Positions 23,235-33,629 of a stretch of 64,000 bases of DNA are shown here, piece after piece. The notes under the pieces were generated by a model. The model did no database searches. It was not told the DNA's origin and saw nothing but the letters and a program-made list of their open reading frames with translations. Origin of the DNA: Mesostigma viride (Eukaryota; Streptophyta; Mesostigmatophyceae; Mesostigmatales; Mesostigmataceae); contig RPFO01000034.1 of assembly GCA_009746045.1 (NCBI GenBank), positions 3,577,681 to 3,641,680 on the forward strand, in the 5' to 3' direction. Both the position numbers and the translations under genes were made by a program. How positions within the stretch are numbered: position 1 is the first letter of the stretch; each line of letters begins with the position of its first letter.

Positions 23235-24346
23235 CTACTTGGAGGGGATGAACTGCCAGCTTAGCTTCTTGCAAATGTTCTTCCAAATCTCATCCTGCTC
23301 CCACAGCTTCTCCTTGCTCTTGAGGAGGGGAAAGTGGGACAAGAACTCGTCATATTCAAGCAACTGGCACATCTTGTGGATGCAATACGAGTAGTTGAGG
23401 AAGTTCTTGCGCCCCTTCGGTACCACCTGTTCAAAGGGGTCCTGCACAAGGCGGAACATTGTTCTCAGCTTATCCTCTTGTTCCTGGGTCATCGTGGGGG
23501 GTGGAGTGCCGTTAAACATGTGCGTGATCTGGACAGAGTGTTCAAAATACTTGGAGAGACGCAGTTTGCGAAGGAACTTGCGCACGATGGAGGGTGTGAG
23601 CGCGCTGTTGTCCGCGATCCTGGCCTTCTTAAACTCGGTGGTGAGGCTCTCGATCACCTCTGGCGGGATGGAAGACTTCTCCCTCGCGTGGAATTGTGCG
23701 AGCGTCTCGTTAAAGTGGTTGATTCGCTTGTAACAGTAGTCAGTGACGCACACGGGGGTCCCGTAGGGCACGTTCCTTTCCGAGTTACTGCACATTTCTG
23801 ACGTGAGCCCGCACGCCGAGCACAACAACAAGGCCTCCTTCACGTTTTCCACCATGTTGGTCTTGCACGCGGGGCAGAAACCATACACTTCTGGTTCCTC
23901 CATCGTCTGTGCCGCGTCCGTCGAGATGTTGAGGAAGGGGTACTTCTGCACGACTCGCATGAACTCGCGAAAGATTTCGCCCCTGTTCGCCGCGGGTTTC
24001 TTGTCTGTCGTAACAACTGGAGGAGCAGGTGTGGATGAGGATGCCGGCTTCTTACGCTTCTTGAGATCTAAGCGCTCGAACGTTTCCTTGTACTTCCTGT
24101 ACGTGGGCAACACGTCCAACAAGAACTCTTCGTACTCCCCCCCTCCACCTTGGCTATGGTATTTCGCAACACCCGCGCGGCTGTCCTGGCCTTCATCTTG
24201 GCGTCCCACTCTGTAGTGGATTGCGCGACCTTTTCAAGTTGATCGGCCTCCTCCTTCCATTGCCCCACCTGTGTCTGTCGACGCTGCAACGTCTCCATGC
24301 ACTCTTGCATGACGGCCTCGACGTTGTAGTGAGTGACACCTGACAT
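23235..24346 (-). pseudogene. VLTF3-like late transcription factor, one frameshift
   Basis: Starts at ATG 24346 with a coiled-coil N-terminus, then shifts frame at a G7 run near 24140 (consistent with one base missing) into a 324-codon frame ending at 23235. The second part carries the A2L/VLTF3 signature: a zinc ribbon CPACKTNMVENVKEALLLCSACG, then YKRINHFNETLAQFHAREK, then ITHMFNGTPPP, then NYSYCIHKMCQLL and FPLLKSKEKLWEQDEIWKNIC. In giant viruses this protein acts with RNA polymerase to drive late genes. It is one of the core genes shared by most members, so it is a good phylogenetic marker. Confidence 0.93.
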
Positions 24347-24470
24347 TACGTCCGCCGTGTCCTACGGTTACAATGACAAAATTTTATGGACGCGTTCCAG
24401 ACGCGAGGGGGTGCGCTTAGAACGTGGGATAAATTATCCAGGCTATGTTCATACACCACCAGACGAACAG

Positions 24471-24866
24471 ATGGAGGAGTCTCAGGCAACCACCCAGCCA
24501 ACTACCCAGCCAGCTGCCGTTGCTGGCCAGAAGACAAAGAAGAGGAGGGTGGCCTCAGCGCCGGCGCCTCAGGATGTCTCTGCTCAATCGGACACTGTCA
24601 AGGGGGAAGACACACCTGCCCGGGCCCACGTCATGAGTTCATCCGTTCCTGACATGAGCGTCGGGGACGTGCGGAAGTGTCTCAACCAGATCAGGAGGAA
24701 GGGTGCCTCCATTCAAACCCAGCATCTGCTCTTTAATGACATGACAGCGGGCGACTTTGCACTGAAATATGTGCTTGGAAACAACAACTCAAAGAAGGGG
24801 GGGAACAGTGTCGCTGATGAGCTGCCTGACCCCCCTACACAGGCGGCCGTTGAGGTTGCAGAGTAA
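24471..24866 (+). CDS. Hypothetical basic, low-complexity protein
   Basis: 131 residues from ATG 24471. The frame is open upstream to 24333, overlapping the start of the VLTF3-like gene, but without an ATG. The first half is Thr/Gln/Pro-rich with a KTKKRRV nuclear-localisation-like stretch. The second half has a short folded-looking segment (SVGDVRKCLNQIRRKGASIQ, then MTAGDFALKYVLG). No family is recognised. Confidence 0.5.
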   Translation: MEESQATTQPTTQPAAVAGQKTKKRRVASAPAPQDVSAQSDTVKGEDTPARAHVMSSSVPDMSVGDVRKCLNQIRRKGASIQTQHLLFNDMTAGDFALKYVLGNNNSKKGGNSVADELPDPPTQAAVEVAE

Positions 24867-24908
24867 TTCTTACAACTTGTATTTCATTTATTAAACAAGC
24901 AAAAGATT
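24867..24908. terminator. Convergent 3' end region
   Basis: 42 bases between two convergent genes, with TTCATTTATTAAAC in the middle; it reads as a polyadenylation-type signal on the minus strand (AATAAA form) and is AT-rich on both. Confidence 0.45.
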
Positions 24909-25562
24909 TCAACCTGAATTCATATAACTCTCAAGCATCGTGGTGTATGATGTGCTATCCCCTCGCGGGTAATGTTTGGTGATGGTAAATATAATGTCAT
25001 CACTGTCAGACTCTTCTGTCTTGGATACCATGTCCAACACGAATCCGTGGAACATGCAAAAGGATTGGGCGTCGTTAAAGGTGAAGGCCTGGATGCTCAT
25101 CTGATTCAGTCGACTCATCATCTCGTCATCTTCCAATACGTCAGGGTCCAGGATTTTGTGCAATATACAGTCTTCCACCTTGTCATTATCCAGGCTGTAA
25201 TCCCCCATTCTCTGGTTCTTGTCGTCTTCCCACAGCACTAGAGACATTCTTGAGGCAGTGTCAAGCTCCTCAAATGCGATTATATGAGTCATTGGGCGAA
25301 TCAGCCCGCTCAACTTCCTGTCCCTTTCCAGAGTGTGGATCCCGAACAGACGGGGGTAGGGGCGTTGTTTTCCCACAAAAAAAACCGTCCTGTCCCAAAT
25401 GCCTTTGGGCACTGGGGCGGGGTCATATTCTCCTGATGCGAGGATGGTCGAGCGGGGTACAATTCCGGTAGTAACAAGCATTAGACTGTGTCTCTGTGCT
25501 ATAATACACTCGGTAAAATTTAACCCAGCCAGTACGCGAGGGGTGTATATGAATTCATACAC
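24909..25562 (-). CDS. Hypothetical protein, start uncertain
   Basis: A 217-codon frame. Its first codon is GTG at 25562 and no ATG is in frame upstream, so either a later Met is used or one base is wrong near 25565. The protein has an N-terminal hydrophobic stretch (AGLNFTECIIAQ), two acidic patches (SDSDD, LEDDEM) and no named motif. The upstream region contains copies of the GGCGCGGCGCC repeat. Confidence 0.55.
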   Translation of the reverse strand: MYEFIYTPRVLAGLNFTECIIAQRHSLMLVTTGIVPRSTILASGEYDPAPVPKGIWDRTVFFVGKQRPYPRLFGIHTLERDRKLSGLIRPMTHIIAFEELDTASRMSLVLWEDDKNQRMGDYSLDNDKVEDCILHKILDPDVLEDDEMMSRLNQMSIQAFTFNDAQSFCMFHGFVLDMVSKTEESDSDDIIFTITKHYPRGDSTSYTTMLESYMNSG

Positions 25563-26034
25563 ACCCTTCCATCAGGCGCGGCGCCAGTATAATCCGTACG
25601 GTACATCCGTACAGGATCTGGGATTCGCCAAAAATATTGTCAGAGATCGTCCTTCTGGCGCGGCGCCTGTACTTTCCGTCCGGTACCGGCGGTTACGTTC
25701 AGGTATGGGATATTTTTGACGGTTACAAGATCTGCCAAATCTTGCCAAATCTTGCCAAATCTTGCCAAATCTTCGAACTGAAAACATCTGCAGATATTTG
25801 TCAAATATAAAGATTTCTGACGTGGCGGGCACGTCTCTTCACACTACAGACGGTTACAGATCTTTTATCACGCCTTTTGGACGGGTGTACAAAATATCTG
25901 ACTCAGCCCCCTTGGTAATGGGCCCGGAGTCAGGGGTGAAAAATTACCCCCATCCGCCTGAGAGGTGAATGTATTGGGGCCGTGTCTTGTGAAAAGGCCT
26001 CTCTCAACTCGCCTGTCACCACAAACAGTGCAAA
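25563..26034. other. Intergenic region with two short repeats
   Basis: No gene. It contains GGCGCGGCGCC at 25575-25585 and 25657-25667, and a 10-bp tandem repeat. The second GGCGCGGCGCC copy, with TTCTGGCGCGGCGCC and nearby GTCCGGT, matches in inverted orientation the region at 42040-42090. That region lies upstream of another viral gene. Confidence 0.5.
25731..25770. repeat. 10-bp tandem repeat, four units
   Basis: Four head-to-tail copies of CTTGCCAAAT (the first has one change). It lies in the region between a minus-strand gene and the plus-strand gene X. Confidence 0.9.
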
Positions 26035-26312
26035 ATGGCTATGGAGACGTCCGATGTCCTTGAATTTTTTGCTGAGTCAGGGGGATATCGGATTTATCGT
26101 CCCAAAAACTTTGTGAAAGGCGTTGAACTCCCAGGAGACATCAAGGTCGTTAACAATAAGTACGTGGATTTGTTTGATCTGGTGAAGGTGTTTTCCAACA
26201 ACACCAAGACACACACCAGGTTTTCTAACAGTGCTATGGCTAAGGAGCTTGCTGCTGCTTTCCAGGAAGTGCACGGAGTCTACCCCATTTACTCTGAAGC
26301 CAGTGTCGATTT

Positions 26313-26388
26313 AGTTAAGTAATGCAATACGCATTACTTTTGCATACTTGCAAGTATGCAAAAGTAATGCGTATTGCATTACTTAACT
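26313..26388. repeat. P1 palindrome, copy 1
   Basis: A perfect 76-bp palindrome centred at 26350/26351 (centre TTGCAA). It starts AGTTAAGTAATGC and ends with its complement. It forms the left end of the insertion in gene X. Confidence 0.95.
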
Positions 26389-26638
26389 AAAATTGGGCCG
26401 CGTGGGGAAATCCGGCGTTCCGCACACACCGCTCGTTACCGAGGTGACTCGATTAATTACGACTCGGCTATTCCCAGCCTCACGCCGTAATTCCTATTTC
26501 GACTTGGCCTACCCGGCCTCCGCCAAACATAGAAATCCACAAATATTTCGACTCGGCCTCCCAGGCCTACCCGCCGCAAATATTTCCGTGCCTCCGAGAG
26601 GATTCGAACCCGGTACCCCAGGAGCGAACGCCAATCTT

Positions 26639-26714
26639 AGTTAAGTAATGCAATACGCATTACTTTTGCATACTTGCAAGTATGCAAAAGTAATGCGTAT
26701 TGCATTACTTAACT
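26639..26714. repeat. P1 palindrome, copy 2
   Basis: Same 76-bp palindrome. It joins the forward and inverted A segments, so the sequence around it is a longer inverted repeat with arms of about 290 bases. Confidence 0.95.
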
Positions 26715-26719
26715 AAGAT

Positions 26720-26766
26720 TGGCGTTCGCTCCTGGGGTACCGGGTTCGAATCCTCTCGGAGGCACG
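26720..26766 (+). other. tRNA 3'-half-like segment in the inverted A unit
   Basis: The plus strand has GGGTTCGAATCCTCTCGGAGGCA, containing the T-loop/B-box consensus GGTTCGAATCC at 26743-26753. The A copies at 26600-26610 and 27201-27211 hold the same on the minus strand. The T-stem is poorly paired and no 5' half (D arm, anticodon arm) is visible, so this is a tRNA-derived fragment and not a working tRNA gene. Confidence 0.5.
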
Positions 26767-26964
26767 GAAATATTTGCGGCGGGTAGGCCTGGGAGGCCGA
26801 GTCGAAATATTTGTGGATTTCTATGTTTGGCGGAGGCCGGGTAGGCCAAGTCGAAATAGGGATTACGGCGGGAGGCTGGGAATAGCCGAGTCGTAATTAA
26901 TCGAGTCACCTCGGTAACGAGCGGTGTGTGCGGAACGCCGGATTTCCCCACGCGGCCCAATTTT

Positions 26965-27040
26965 AGTTAAGTAATGCAATACGCATTACTTTTGCATACT
27001 TGCAAGTATGCAAAAATAATGCGTATTGCATTACTTAACT
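26965..27040. repeat. P1 palindrome, copy 3
   Basis: Same 76-bp palindrome with one base change in the right arm (AAAATAATG instead of AAAGTAATG). It joins the inverted A segment to the shortened third A segment. Confidence 0.95.
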
Positions 27041-27239
27041 CGAGGTGACTCGATTAATTACGACTCGGCTATTCCCAGCCTCCCGCCGTAATCCCTATTT
27101 CGACTTGGCCTACCCGGCCTCCGCCAAACATAGAAATCCACAAATATTTCGACTCGGCCTCCCAGGCCTACCCGCCGCAAATATTTCCGTGCCTCCGAGA
27201 GGATTCGAACCCGGTACCCCAGGAGCGAACGCCAATCTT

Positions 27240-27315
27240 AGTTAAGTAATGCAATACGCATTACTTTTGCATACTTGCAAGTATGCAAAAGTAATGCGTA
27301 TTGCATTACTTAACT
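27240..27315. repeat. P1 palindrome, copy 4
   Basis: Same 76-bp palindrome, forming the right end of the insertion, directly followed by the GATTT target duplicate. A fifth copy, lacking its first base, opens the sequence after the N gap at 32353. Confidence 0.95.
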
Positions 27316-28517
27316 GATTTCTCCTTTGCCATCCATGCCATCAAGTGGGCAAACGCTGTGGTGGCTGTCTCACCCCTGCCAAAGAAGGACATCTTGATTG
27401 ATGCAGATTTGGCCACTGCAATCGGTGAAGTGTGCACTGGCCTGCGAAGGAAAGTGGACGTGCTCTTCACCGAGTGCATCGATTTCACAAAGAAGGTTTC
27501 TGACACTTGCTCCCAGGAGTTCAAGGTTGTGGCAGAGCGCGTCGAAATTTTGAGTACCTATCTGTCAGGCACAAGGCCCGGCACACAAGCAGTTGCTTGT
27601 CTTGCAAAGGAGAGCGCGGAGATATCGAGGGACATCTTCGTCAAGCGCATGGGTGCTTCTATGGGGACTTTGATCAGCGAGCTGTTGTTGCGCCGTGAGC
27701 TTGCCAGCAAGCAGATTCGCGAGATCTATCACAAGTACATTGACGAGCAGAAGGCCAAAGACGAGGAGCGCAATAACAAGAGGGCGCGCACGGAGAGCGA
27801 GTCTGTCCAGGCGCCCAGCGAGACACTCGCCCAGGTTGTCGCACACGCCCCGGGAGCAACTCCGCCTGCAAACGCACCGGTCGCTGAAACGCTTGCAGCC
27901 CCGTCGTACAATGCACCCGCTGCGGTCACCGCGCAAGTAGCCAACGGCGCGCAGGACAGCGAGTCAATTTTTGCTGGATACCCCGCGTTGGAAGAATTGT
28001 ACCAAGAAGTGCAGGGAGAAGAGGAGCTTACCATTCCTGATGACTTTCTTTCGCTGCTTGACTGGGCCCAACCGACCACCAATGGCGAACCAGGCTGTGA
28101 GGCAAGTGTATTGCAGCCACCCCAGGATGATTTGGTGCCGTATGACCCCCTCGCTCTACCCGTGTCTGTGCATCCTGGTACATCTGCCGGACACGCGAAC
28201 GAGAGCGGTGCTGCTTTATTTCCGCCCACCGTTGCCCAGTATCAGGGTTCGGTCGCGCAAGTCGCGTTCAACGTGTATTGAAGGGTTTTCGTTTGTAGCA
28301 TTGCAGCATTGTGATGCGGTGACTTGTTAACGGCATCATTTTTGAATGGCACAGTGATGGACAATTTTGGTTCACATCCCTTGTTAACGTCATCCATTTT
28401 GAATGGCACTGTGATTGCCAATTTTTGGTTAACGGTATTCAATAATAATAAACCTTTAATGCAAAGTATTCATGAGTTGTTTGATTGTCGTAATCACGTG
28501 CACGTAGGCAGTAGGCA

Positions 28518-29088
28518 TCATGAGCGTCCCAATATAGGGTTGTCATTAAAGTACTCGGCGTTCACATCGTATATATGAACACCTCGAGGGGCGGACAGAC
28601 AGATCATCTGAGACATTTCATCCTCCCCGATGGCACCGCTCGTCGTTGTAGACAAACACGGCTTTGGACTTGTCTTGTCTGGTATCCAACAACCCGAGTG
28701 CGCGGAGAAAAGTGGACTGTCTTGCCACGACCAGCGCACCGTGATAAGGGGTCCTGGCTTCCACTGTGCCATCCACGAACGAGCCTTCCAAATGGACTGC
28801 CAACTGCTCCATGATGCGTGCTTCTTCTTGCAATAGGTCCACCGTGGTGCAAGGAGGGAGTTGGAAACCCAGGCTGTTCATGTAGGTCTTGAACCACTCC
28901 GAGGACCGCACGCGTCGAATGAGCGCATCATGCTGAGAACAGTATTCCTCCAGTGTAATGGAGCACTCGTCCTCGGTGGGCGAATCGTCCGTCGCGAGTG
29001 ACATTATGGCGGACAGGGATGGCGTGTCATTTCTCGTCTTAACTATGCCCCACACGTATTCAGGGAGGTCGTCCGTGGTGAAAATCAT
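28518..29088 (-). pseudogene. Gene Y, unknown protein, copy A (one indel)
   Basis: Starts at ATG 29088, 30 bases from the start of the methyltransferase gene on the other strand, so the two share a promoter region. The N-terminal frame breaks near 28635, where one extra base is present compared with copy B. The remaining C-terminal part continues to the stop at 28518. Copy B (33630-34199) is intact and shows what the product should be. No family is recognised. Confidence 0.6.
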
Positions 29089-29118
29089 TTTGTTCTGTAG
29101 TGCTATTATACGCGAGCG

Positions 29119-30030
29119 ATGGTAGCGACTTGGAGACACATAGACCTGTTCGCCGGGTTGGGAGGGTTCTCCTTGGGATTAAAGAAGGTCCGAAACGTCC
29201 AGACCGTGATGGCCGTTGAGATGAACCCGTCCGCTTGTGATGTGTACAGGGTTCTCAACGAGGTATCACCCGTGTGCGACAAGATAGAGAACGTGCCCGA
29301 TGAGATGATCCCACAAGCTGACATCATCACGGCCGGGTTTCCGTGTCAGAGCTTCAGTAACGCGGGGCTGCGGAGGGGGATGAAAGATGTCCGTACCAAG
29401 GGCATTCGCGACATCTTTCGATTCATCCGCATCGCTGACCCCACACACGTCATCCTAGAGAACGTGCCAGCCCTAACAAAGTTTCCCGTGTTTAAAAGGA
29501 TATTGCGAGAGTTGCGCAGACACGGGTATTACGTCGATCACGAGATACTGGGAGCCCACACGCACGCAGGGCTGCGTCAGAAGAGGCGGCGTGTTTTCAT
29601 CGTGGCAAGCAAGAATCCGTTGTACCTGTTTCCCCCGCCCGAGGTGTCGCGGATGGACCCATTCGACTTCAACAAGACAGCACCGCCGGAGTATTACCTG
29701 GACCCCGGATCCAGATTGTATAGCGTGCTCAGCCACGCGGAACCTGGTCGTTTTTATCAGGCCAATTACAGTTTTGAGGCCAAAGACTCCGACGTCGCGT
29801 TCACCCAGCGCGCCGCCCAAGGCGCGAACAAGAACGCGCGACTGTATATCAGAGACCCCGTGGGGATCAGGACGCTTACTGAGAGAGAGGCGTTCAAATT
29901 GCAAGGTATCCCCACCGCGCGACTGGATAGGTTGATGCGCGAGGTCAGCATCAACAAGATATTGAAGACAGTGGGCAACAGCGTGTCACCCAAGGTCGTT
30001 GCTGCTGTGGCGGCTTGTTTGTTGGATTGA
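29119..30030 (+). CDS. DNA (cytosine-5-)-methyltransferase, copy A
   Basis: 303 residues from ATG 29119, close to a minimal bacterial or viral C5 methyltransferase. Conserved motifs in order: I (DLFAGLGGFSLGL, residues 9-21), IV (GFPCQSF with the catalytic Cys at 76), VI (ENVPAL, 114-119), VIII (QKRRRVFIVA), IX (LTEREAFKLQGIP) and X (VGNSVSP). All key residues are present, so it should be active. It transfers a methyl group from S-adenosylmethionine to cytosine in DNA. The target site is not predictable from here. No restriction partner is adjacent. It is divergent from gene Y, and the copy at 34230-35141 encodes the same sequence. Confidence 0.95.
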   Translation: MVATWRHIDLFAGLGGFSLGLKKVRNVQTVMAVEMNPSACDVYRVLNEVSPVCDKIENVPDEMIPQADIITAGFPCQSFSNAGLRRGMKDVRTKGIRDIFRFIRIADPTHVILENVPALTKFPVFKRILRELRRHGYYVDHEILGAHTHAGLRQKRRRVFIVASKNPLYLFPPPEVSRMDPFDFNKTAPPEYYLDPGSRLYSVLSHAEPGRFYQANYSFEAKDSDVAFTQRAAQGANKNARLYIRDPVGIRTLTEREAFKLQGIPTARLDRLMREVSINKILKTVGNSVSPKVVAAVAACLLD

Positions 30031-30067
30031 TGACAAATTATATGTGTGATGATGTATATCGACTCTT

Positions 30068-31044
30068 ATGACAGATGCATCAGCTCAGGCGATCAACGTC
30101 CTCGTCGGGTTGATCAAACAGGCTATGGATAAGCCGGAGCGCACGGACAAGGAGAAGGCGGACAAGGCGCGCCTGCTCAACGACCTGTTGACACTCCTTC
30201 GGTTGCTAAAGGCCCGTCTAGCAACTGGCGGGACGTATGGCGCGGGAGGATACGGAGGCGGAGGGGGGGAGGAACTGTCTATGTCTTATTCCCAGCCGGT
30301 AGTTCCAAGGATGGGGTCGGGGTGGCTACCTGGAACGGGCAGAATCCCGTCGCTTGGTAGCGGTGGTAGTGGCGCGACTAGCACCATACACCGCGGGCCC
30401 AAGCACGATGGGGGCGACGACGACGATGAAGGTGGCGGTGGAGGTGGCGGGACACGAGCACCCGAAGATAGCGCAAGTAGACCACAAACGCCAAAAAAAA
30501 TAAAAACAGAACCAGTCCCCCCAGGACCCCCAGTAGTGACTGAACCCCCACCCCCCCAGTTAAAGTGCCAGGACCCCCACCGCCGCCAGGACCCCCACAG
30601 CCGCCAGGACCCACACCGCCGCCAGGACCCCACAGCCGCCAGGACCCCCACCGCCGCCAGGACCCCCACAGCCGCCAGGACCCACACCGCCGCCAGGACC
30701 CCCACCGCCGCCAGGACCCCCACAGCCGCCAGGACCCACACAGCCGCCAGGACCCACACAGCCGCCAGGACCCACACAGCCGACTGACCCACCGAACCAG
30801 TGGTATCGAGATGATGACAAAGAAATCCGTGGTCGTATCGCGAGTATTCGATCACGACTAGAAGAGATCCGTAAAAGCGATACTATCGATTTTAACAATG
30901 TGGAAACGTTGTTAACAGAGCTCAACGATGTTGGCAAGGAAAGGGCTCAGCTCGTTTTCAATATTACACTTGCCACACTTTCAGATGCAATTAAGACAGA
31001 ACTGAATAATGAACTCGACGAACTGCAACAACTTAATTGGGATC
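30068..31044 (+). pseudogene. Gene W N-terminal part, copy A (indels in the Pro-rich repeat)
   Basis: Same gene as 35179-36157, but the frame is lost at a run of seven C in the proline-rich region near 30555, where copy B has eight. Another single-C loss lies about 80 bases further. It starts at ATG 30068, 37 bases after the methyltransferase stop. It ends where the second palindromic insertion begins, after GGATC at 31040-31044. Confidence 0.65.
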
Positions 31045-32228
31045 AGTTACGTTAAATAGTGCCGGAACCTTTTGCCGCCTGAGGCAAATCGGTCCGTAAC
31101 ACTATTTTGCCCGGAATAACCACTTCATGTCCCACGTAGCTCCCACAAAAACCAGCATCTTCATTAAAACAATAAGTGGAAGCATACATGTGACACTAAT
31201 TGACATGCCCGGAGGCACGCCGTTCAAGGCCCTTCATGAAGTACGTTGCCCTAGAGGCAACCAAGACAAGGGTGGGTGGGTGGGGAGCAAAGAAAGAGGC
31301 CGACAAAACCAGCCAGAGCGGCTTTTAGTCGCAAAACCTCCCTTATCCCTAGCTAACTGACGTCATTAAACCCTTATGTTTAGTGGATGCTAGTAAGACG
31401 CTAACCGTACAGACCGGGGGTAGAATATCCCGAATCTGCACGGCTAGTATTAAATAATGCGTAGGTTGTTCTTTTCAGGGGCACTGCACCTCACGCCCCG
31501 TTCCGCCCGGGTATAATCAACCCAAGCGCGGAACGCACATTTTATTTAATTCATTTTTCAACCATGCACTATATTGCATCTACTAATCACAAAAGCTCTA
31601 GCCAAACAGCTACGAGTAAACACTGCGACCTATAAGCCGCTCATCCAGCGGCCTCTTGTTCCCGCATTCACGTATAGAAGAAACTCCGTTCAAAGAACCC
31701 CGATTCATGTCCCACGTAGCTCCCACAAAAACCAGCATCTTCATTAAAACAATAAGTGGAAGCATACATGTGACACTAATTGACATGCCCGGAGGCACGC
31801 CGTTCAAGGCCCTTCATGAAGTACGTTGCCCAATCACCCCCGCCCTGGCTTTCCCTTGAAGCCGCACTCCACCTTGCTCGTTGTCACAAGTGACCGCCCT
31901 GCCGCAAAACGGGAGCCCCCCCACATCGGGAGGCGTGTGCCCGGCGGCTGTGGATGCATGGCCAGGCCCAAAAAGGCCCAGCGCATTTGCACTGCGATTG
32001 CGCACGGCCAGCCTATCATGACCCCTCTCGGGGCCCCGAGTCGGTACCGCTATGGCCGTCTCCCCATAGACCCGGGGTGCTTCGAGAAAAAACGTGGACC
32101 TAGCCCAGGCCCCGCCAGCCCGGATGCCCGAGGCCACAGCCCCAGGCACCTGGCTGAACGAGAGTCCGTTCAGCCAAGACCGCATTCCCCCCCGAGGTTT
32201 CTATGCGTGGGGAAAAAATTTCTAGCTT
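31045..32228. mobile_element. Second palindromic insertion (P2 type), truncated copy A
   Basis: Begins with the 82-bp terminal repeat AGTTACGTTAAATAGTGCC after GGATC and runs to the N gap. It matches the left 1,184 bases of the complete copy at 36158-38663. It contains two copies of a 125-bp segment (starting CATGTCCCACGTAGCTCCC, at about 31126 and 31707). No transposase is visible. Confidence 0.7.
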
Positions 32229-32352
32229 NNNNNNNNNNNNNNNNNNNNNNNNNNNNNNNNNNNNNNNNNNNNNNNNNNNNNNNNNNNNNNNNNNNNNNNN
32301 NNNNNNNNNNNNNNNNNNNNNNNNNNNNNNNNNNNNNNNNNNNNNNNNNNNN
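32229..32352. other. Assembly gap (124 N)
   Basis: A run of 124 undetermined bases. It lies exactly between the two copies of the 5-kb duplication. Confidence 1.
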
Positions 32353-32427
32353 GTTAAGTAATGCAATACGCATTACTTTTGCATACTTGCAAGTATGCAA
32401 AAGTAATGCGTATTGCATTACTTAACT

Positions 32428-33393
32428 GATTTCTCCTTTGCCATCCATGCCATCAAGTGGGCAAACGCTGTGGTGGCTGTCTCACCCCTGCCAAAGAAGG
32501 ACATCTTGATTGATGCAGATTTGGCCACTGCAATCGGTGAAGTGTGCACTGGCCTGCGAAGGAAAGTGGACGTGCTCTTCACCGAGTGCATCGATTTCAC
32601 AAAGAAGGTTTCTGACACTTGCTCCCAGGAGTTCAAGGTTGTGGCAGAGCGCGTCGAAATTTTGAGTACCTATCTGTCAGGCACAAGGCCCGGCACACAA
32701 GCAGTTGCTTGTCTTGCAAAGGAGAGCGCGGAGATATCGAGGGACATCTTCGTCAAGCGCATGGGTGCTTCTATGGGGACTTTGATCAGCGAGCTGTTGT
32801 TGCGCCGTGAGCTTGCCAGCAAGCAGATTCGCGAGATCTATCACAAGTACATTGACGAGCAGAAGGCCAAAGACGAGGAGCGCAATAACAAGAGGGCGCG
32901 CACGGAGAGCGAGTCTGTCCAGGCGCCCAGCGAGACACTCGCCCAGGTTGTCGCACACGCCCCGGGAGCAACTCCGCCTGCAAACGCACCGGTCGCTGAA
33001 ACGCTTGCAGCCCCGTCGTACAATGCACCCGCTGCGGTCACCGCGCAAGTAGCCAACGGCGCGCAGGACAGCGAGTCAATTTTTGCTGGATACCCCGCGT
33101 TGGAAGAATTGTACCAAGAAGTGCAGGGAGAAGAGGAGCTTACCATTCCTGATGACTTTCTTTCGCTGCTTGACTGGGCCCAACCGACCACCAATGGCGA
33201 ACCAGGCTGTGAGGCAAGTGTATTGCAGCCACCCCAGGATGATTTGGTGCCGTATGACCCCCTCGCTCTACCCGTGTCTGTGCATCCTGGTACATCTGCC
33301 GGACACGCGAACGAGAGCGGTGCTGCTTTATTTCCGCCCACCGTTGCCCAGTATCAGGGTTCGGTCGCGCAAGTCGCGTTCAACGTGTATTGA
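32428..33393 (+). pseudogene. Gene X C-terminal part, copy B
   Basis: Same sequence as the C-terminal part of gene X after the insertion. No N-terminal half exists upstream, because the sequence before it is the P1 palindrome and the gap. If the duplication is an assembly artefact, this is the same locus seen twice. Confidence 0.7.
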
Positions 33394-33629
33394 AGGGTTT
33401 TCGTTTGTAGCATTGCAGCATTGTGATGCGGTGACTTGTTAACGGCATCATTTTTGAATGGCACAGTGATGGACAATTTTGGTTCACATCCCTTGTTAAC
33501 GTCATCCATTTTGAATGGCACTGTGATTGCCAATTTTTGGTTAACGGTATTCAATAATAATAAACCTTTAATGCAAAGTATTCATGAGTTGTTTGATTGT
33601 CGTAATCACGTGCACGTAGGCAGTAGGCA

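Larger units (their letters stand above)
26313..27315. mobile_element. Palindromic insertion element (P1 type), 1,003 bp
   Basis: It begins AGTTAAGTAATGC, ends GCATTACTTAACT and is flanked by GATTT on both sides (26308-26312 and 27316-27320), a 5-bp target duplication. Inside are four copies of a 76-bp perfect or near-perfect palindrome (P1) alternating with three copies of a segment A: 26389-26638 forward, 26715-26964 inverted, and 27041-27239 forward, shortened at the left. Each A carries a tRNA T-arm-like sequence. No transposase frame is present, so it would be non-autonomous. An assembly collapse around hairpins could exaggerate the number of units. Confidence 0.75.
26035..28281 (+). pseudogene. 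Gene X, unknown viral protein split by an insertion
   Basis: The N-terminal part (26035-26312, about 93 codons) and the C-terminal part (from 27316, ending 28281) are separated by a 1,003-bp palindromic element. GATTT occurs directly before and directly after it. Removing the element and one GATTT leaves one continuous frame of about 412 codons, which supports a simple insertion. The N-terminal part has GDIKVVNNKYVDLFDLVKVFS. The C-terminal part has a helical region rich in charged residues, then an Ala/Pro-rich tail. No family is recognised; a DNA-binding or antirepressor-like role is only a guess. The C-terminal part recurs in the downstream duplicate. Confidence 0.7.
27240..32228. repeat. 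Long direct duplication, copy A
   Basis: This 5.0-kb stretch is repeated at 32353-37341 with only small indels and a few differences. It ends at the N gap. It includes the C-terminal part of gene X, gene Y, the methyltransferase, the N-terminal part of gene W and the left part of the second insertion. The offset is about 5,112 bases. Both copies end in repetitive or palindromic sequence at the gap, as expected for two contigs that overlap but were not merged. Confidence 0.95.

Noticed and set aside
26600..27211. Working tRNA genes
   Set aside because: Only a T-arm-like 3' half with weak stem pairing is present; no D arm or anticodon arm can be placed.
26313..27315. CRISPR array
   Set aside because: The repeated units are palindromes of 76 bases separated by copies of the same segment in alternating orientation, not unique spacers, and no cas gene is present.
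28324..28578. Short plus-strand frame between gene X and gene Y
   Set aside because: No motif, and the region looks like 3' end sequence with AATAATAAA.
31826..32425. 199-codon plus-strand frame across the N gap
   Set aside because: Its length comes from reading N bases as codons; copy B shows that the frame stops at 37343.
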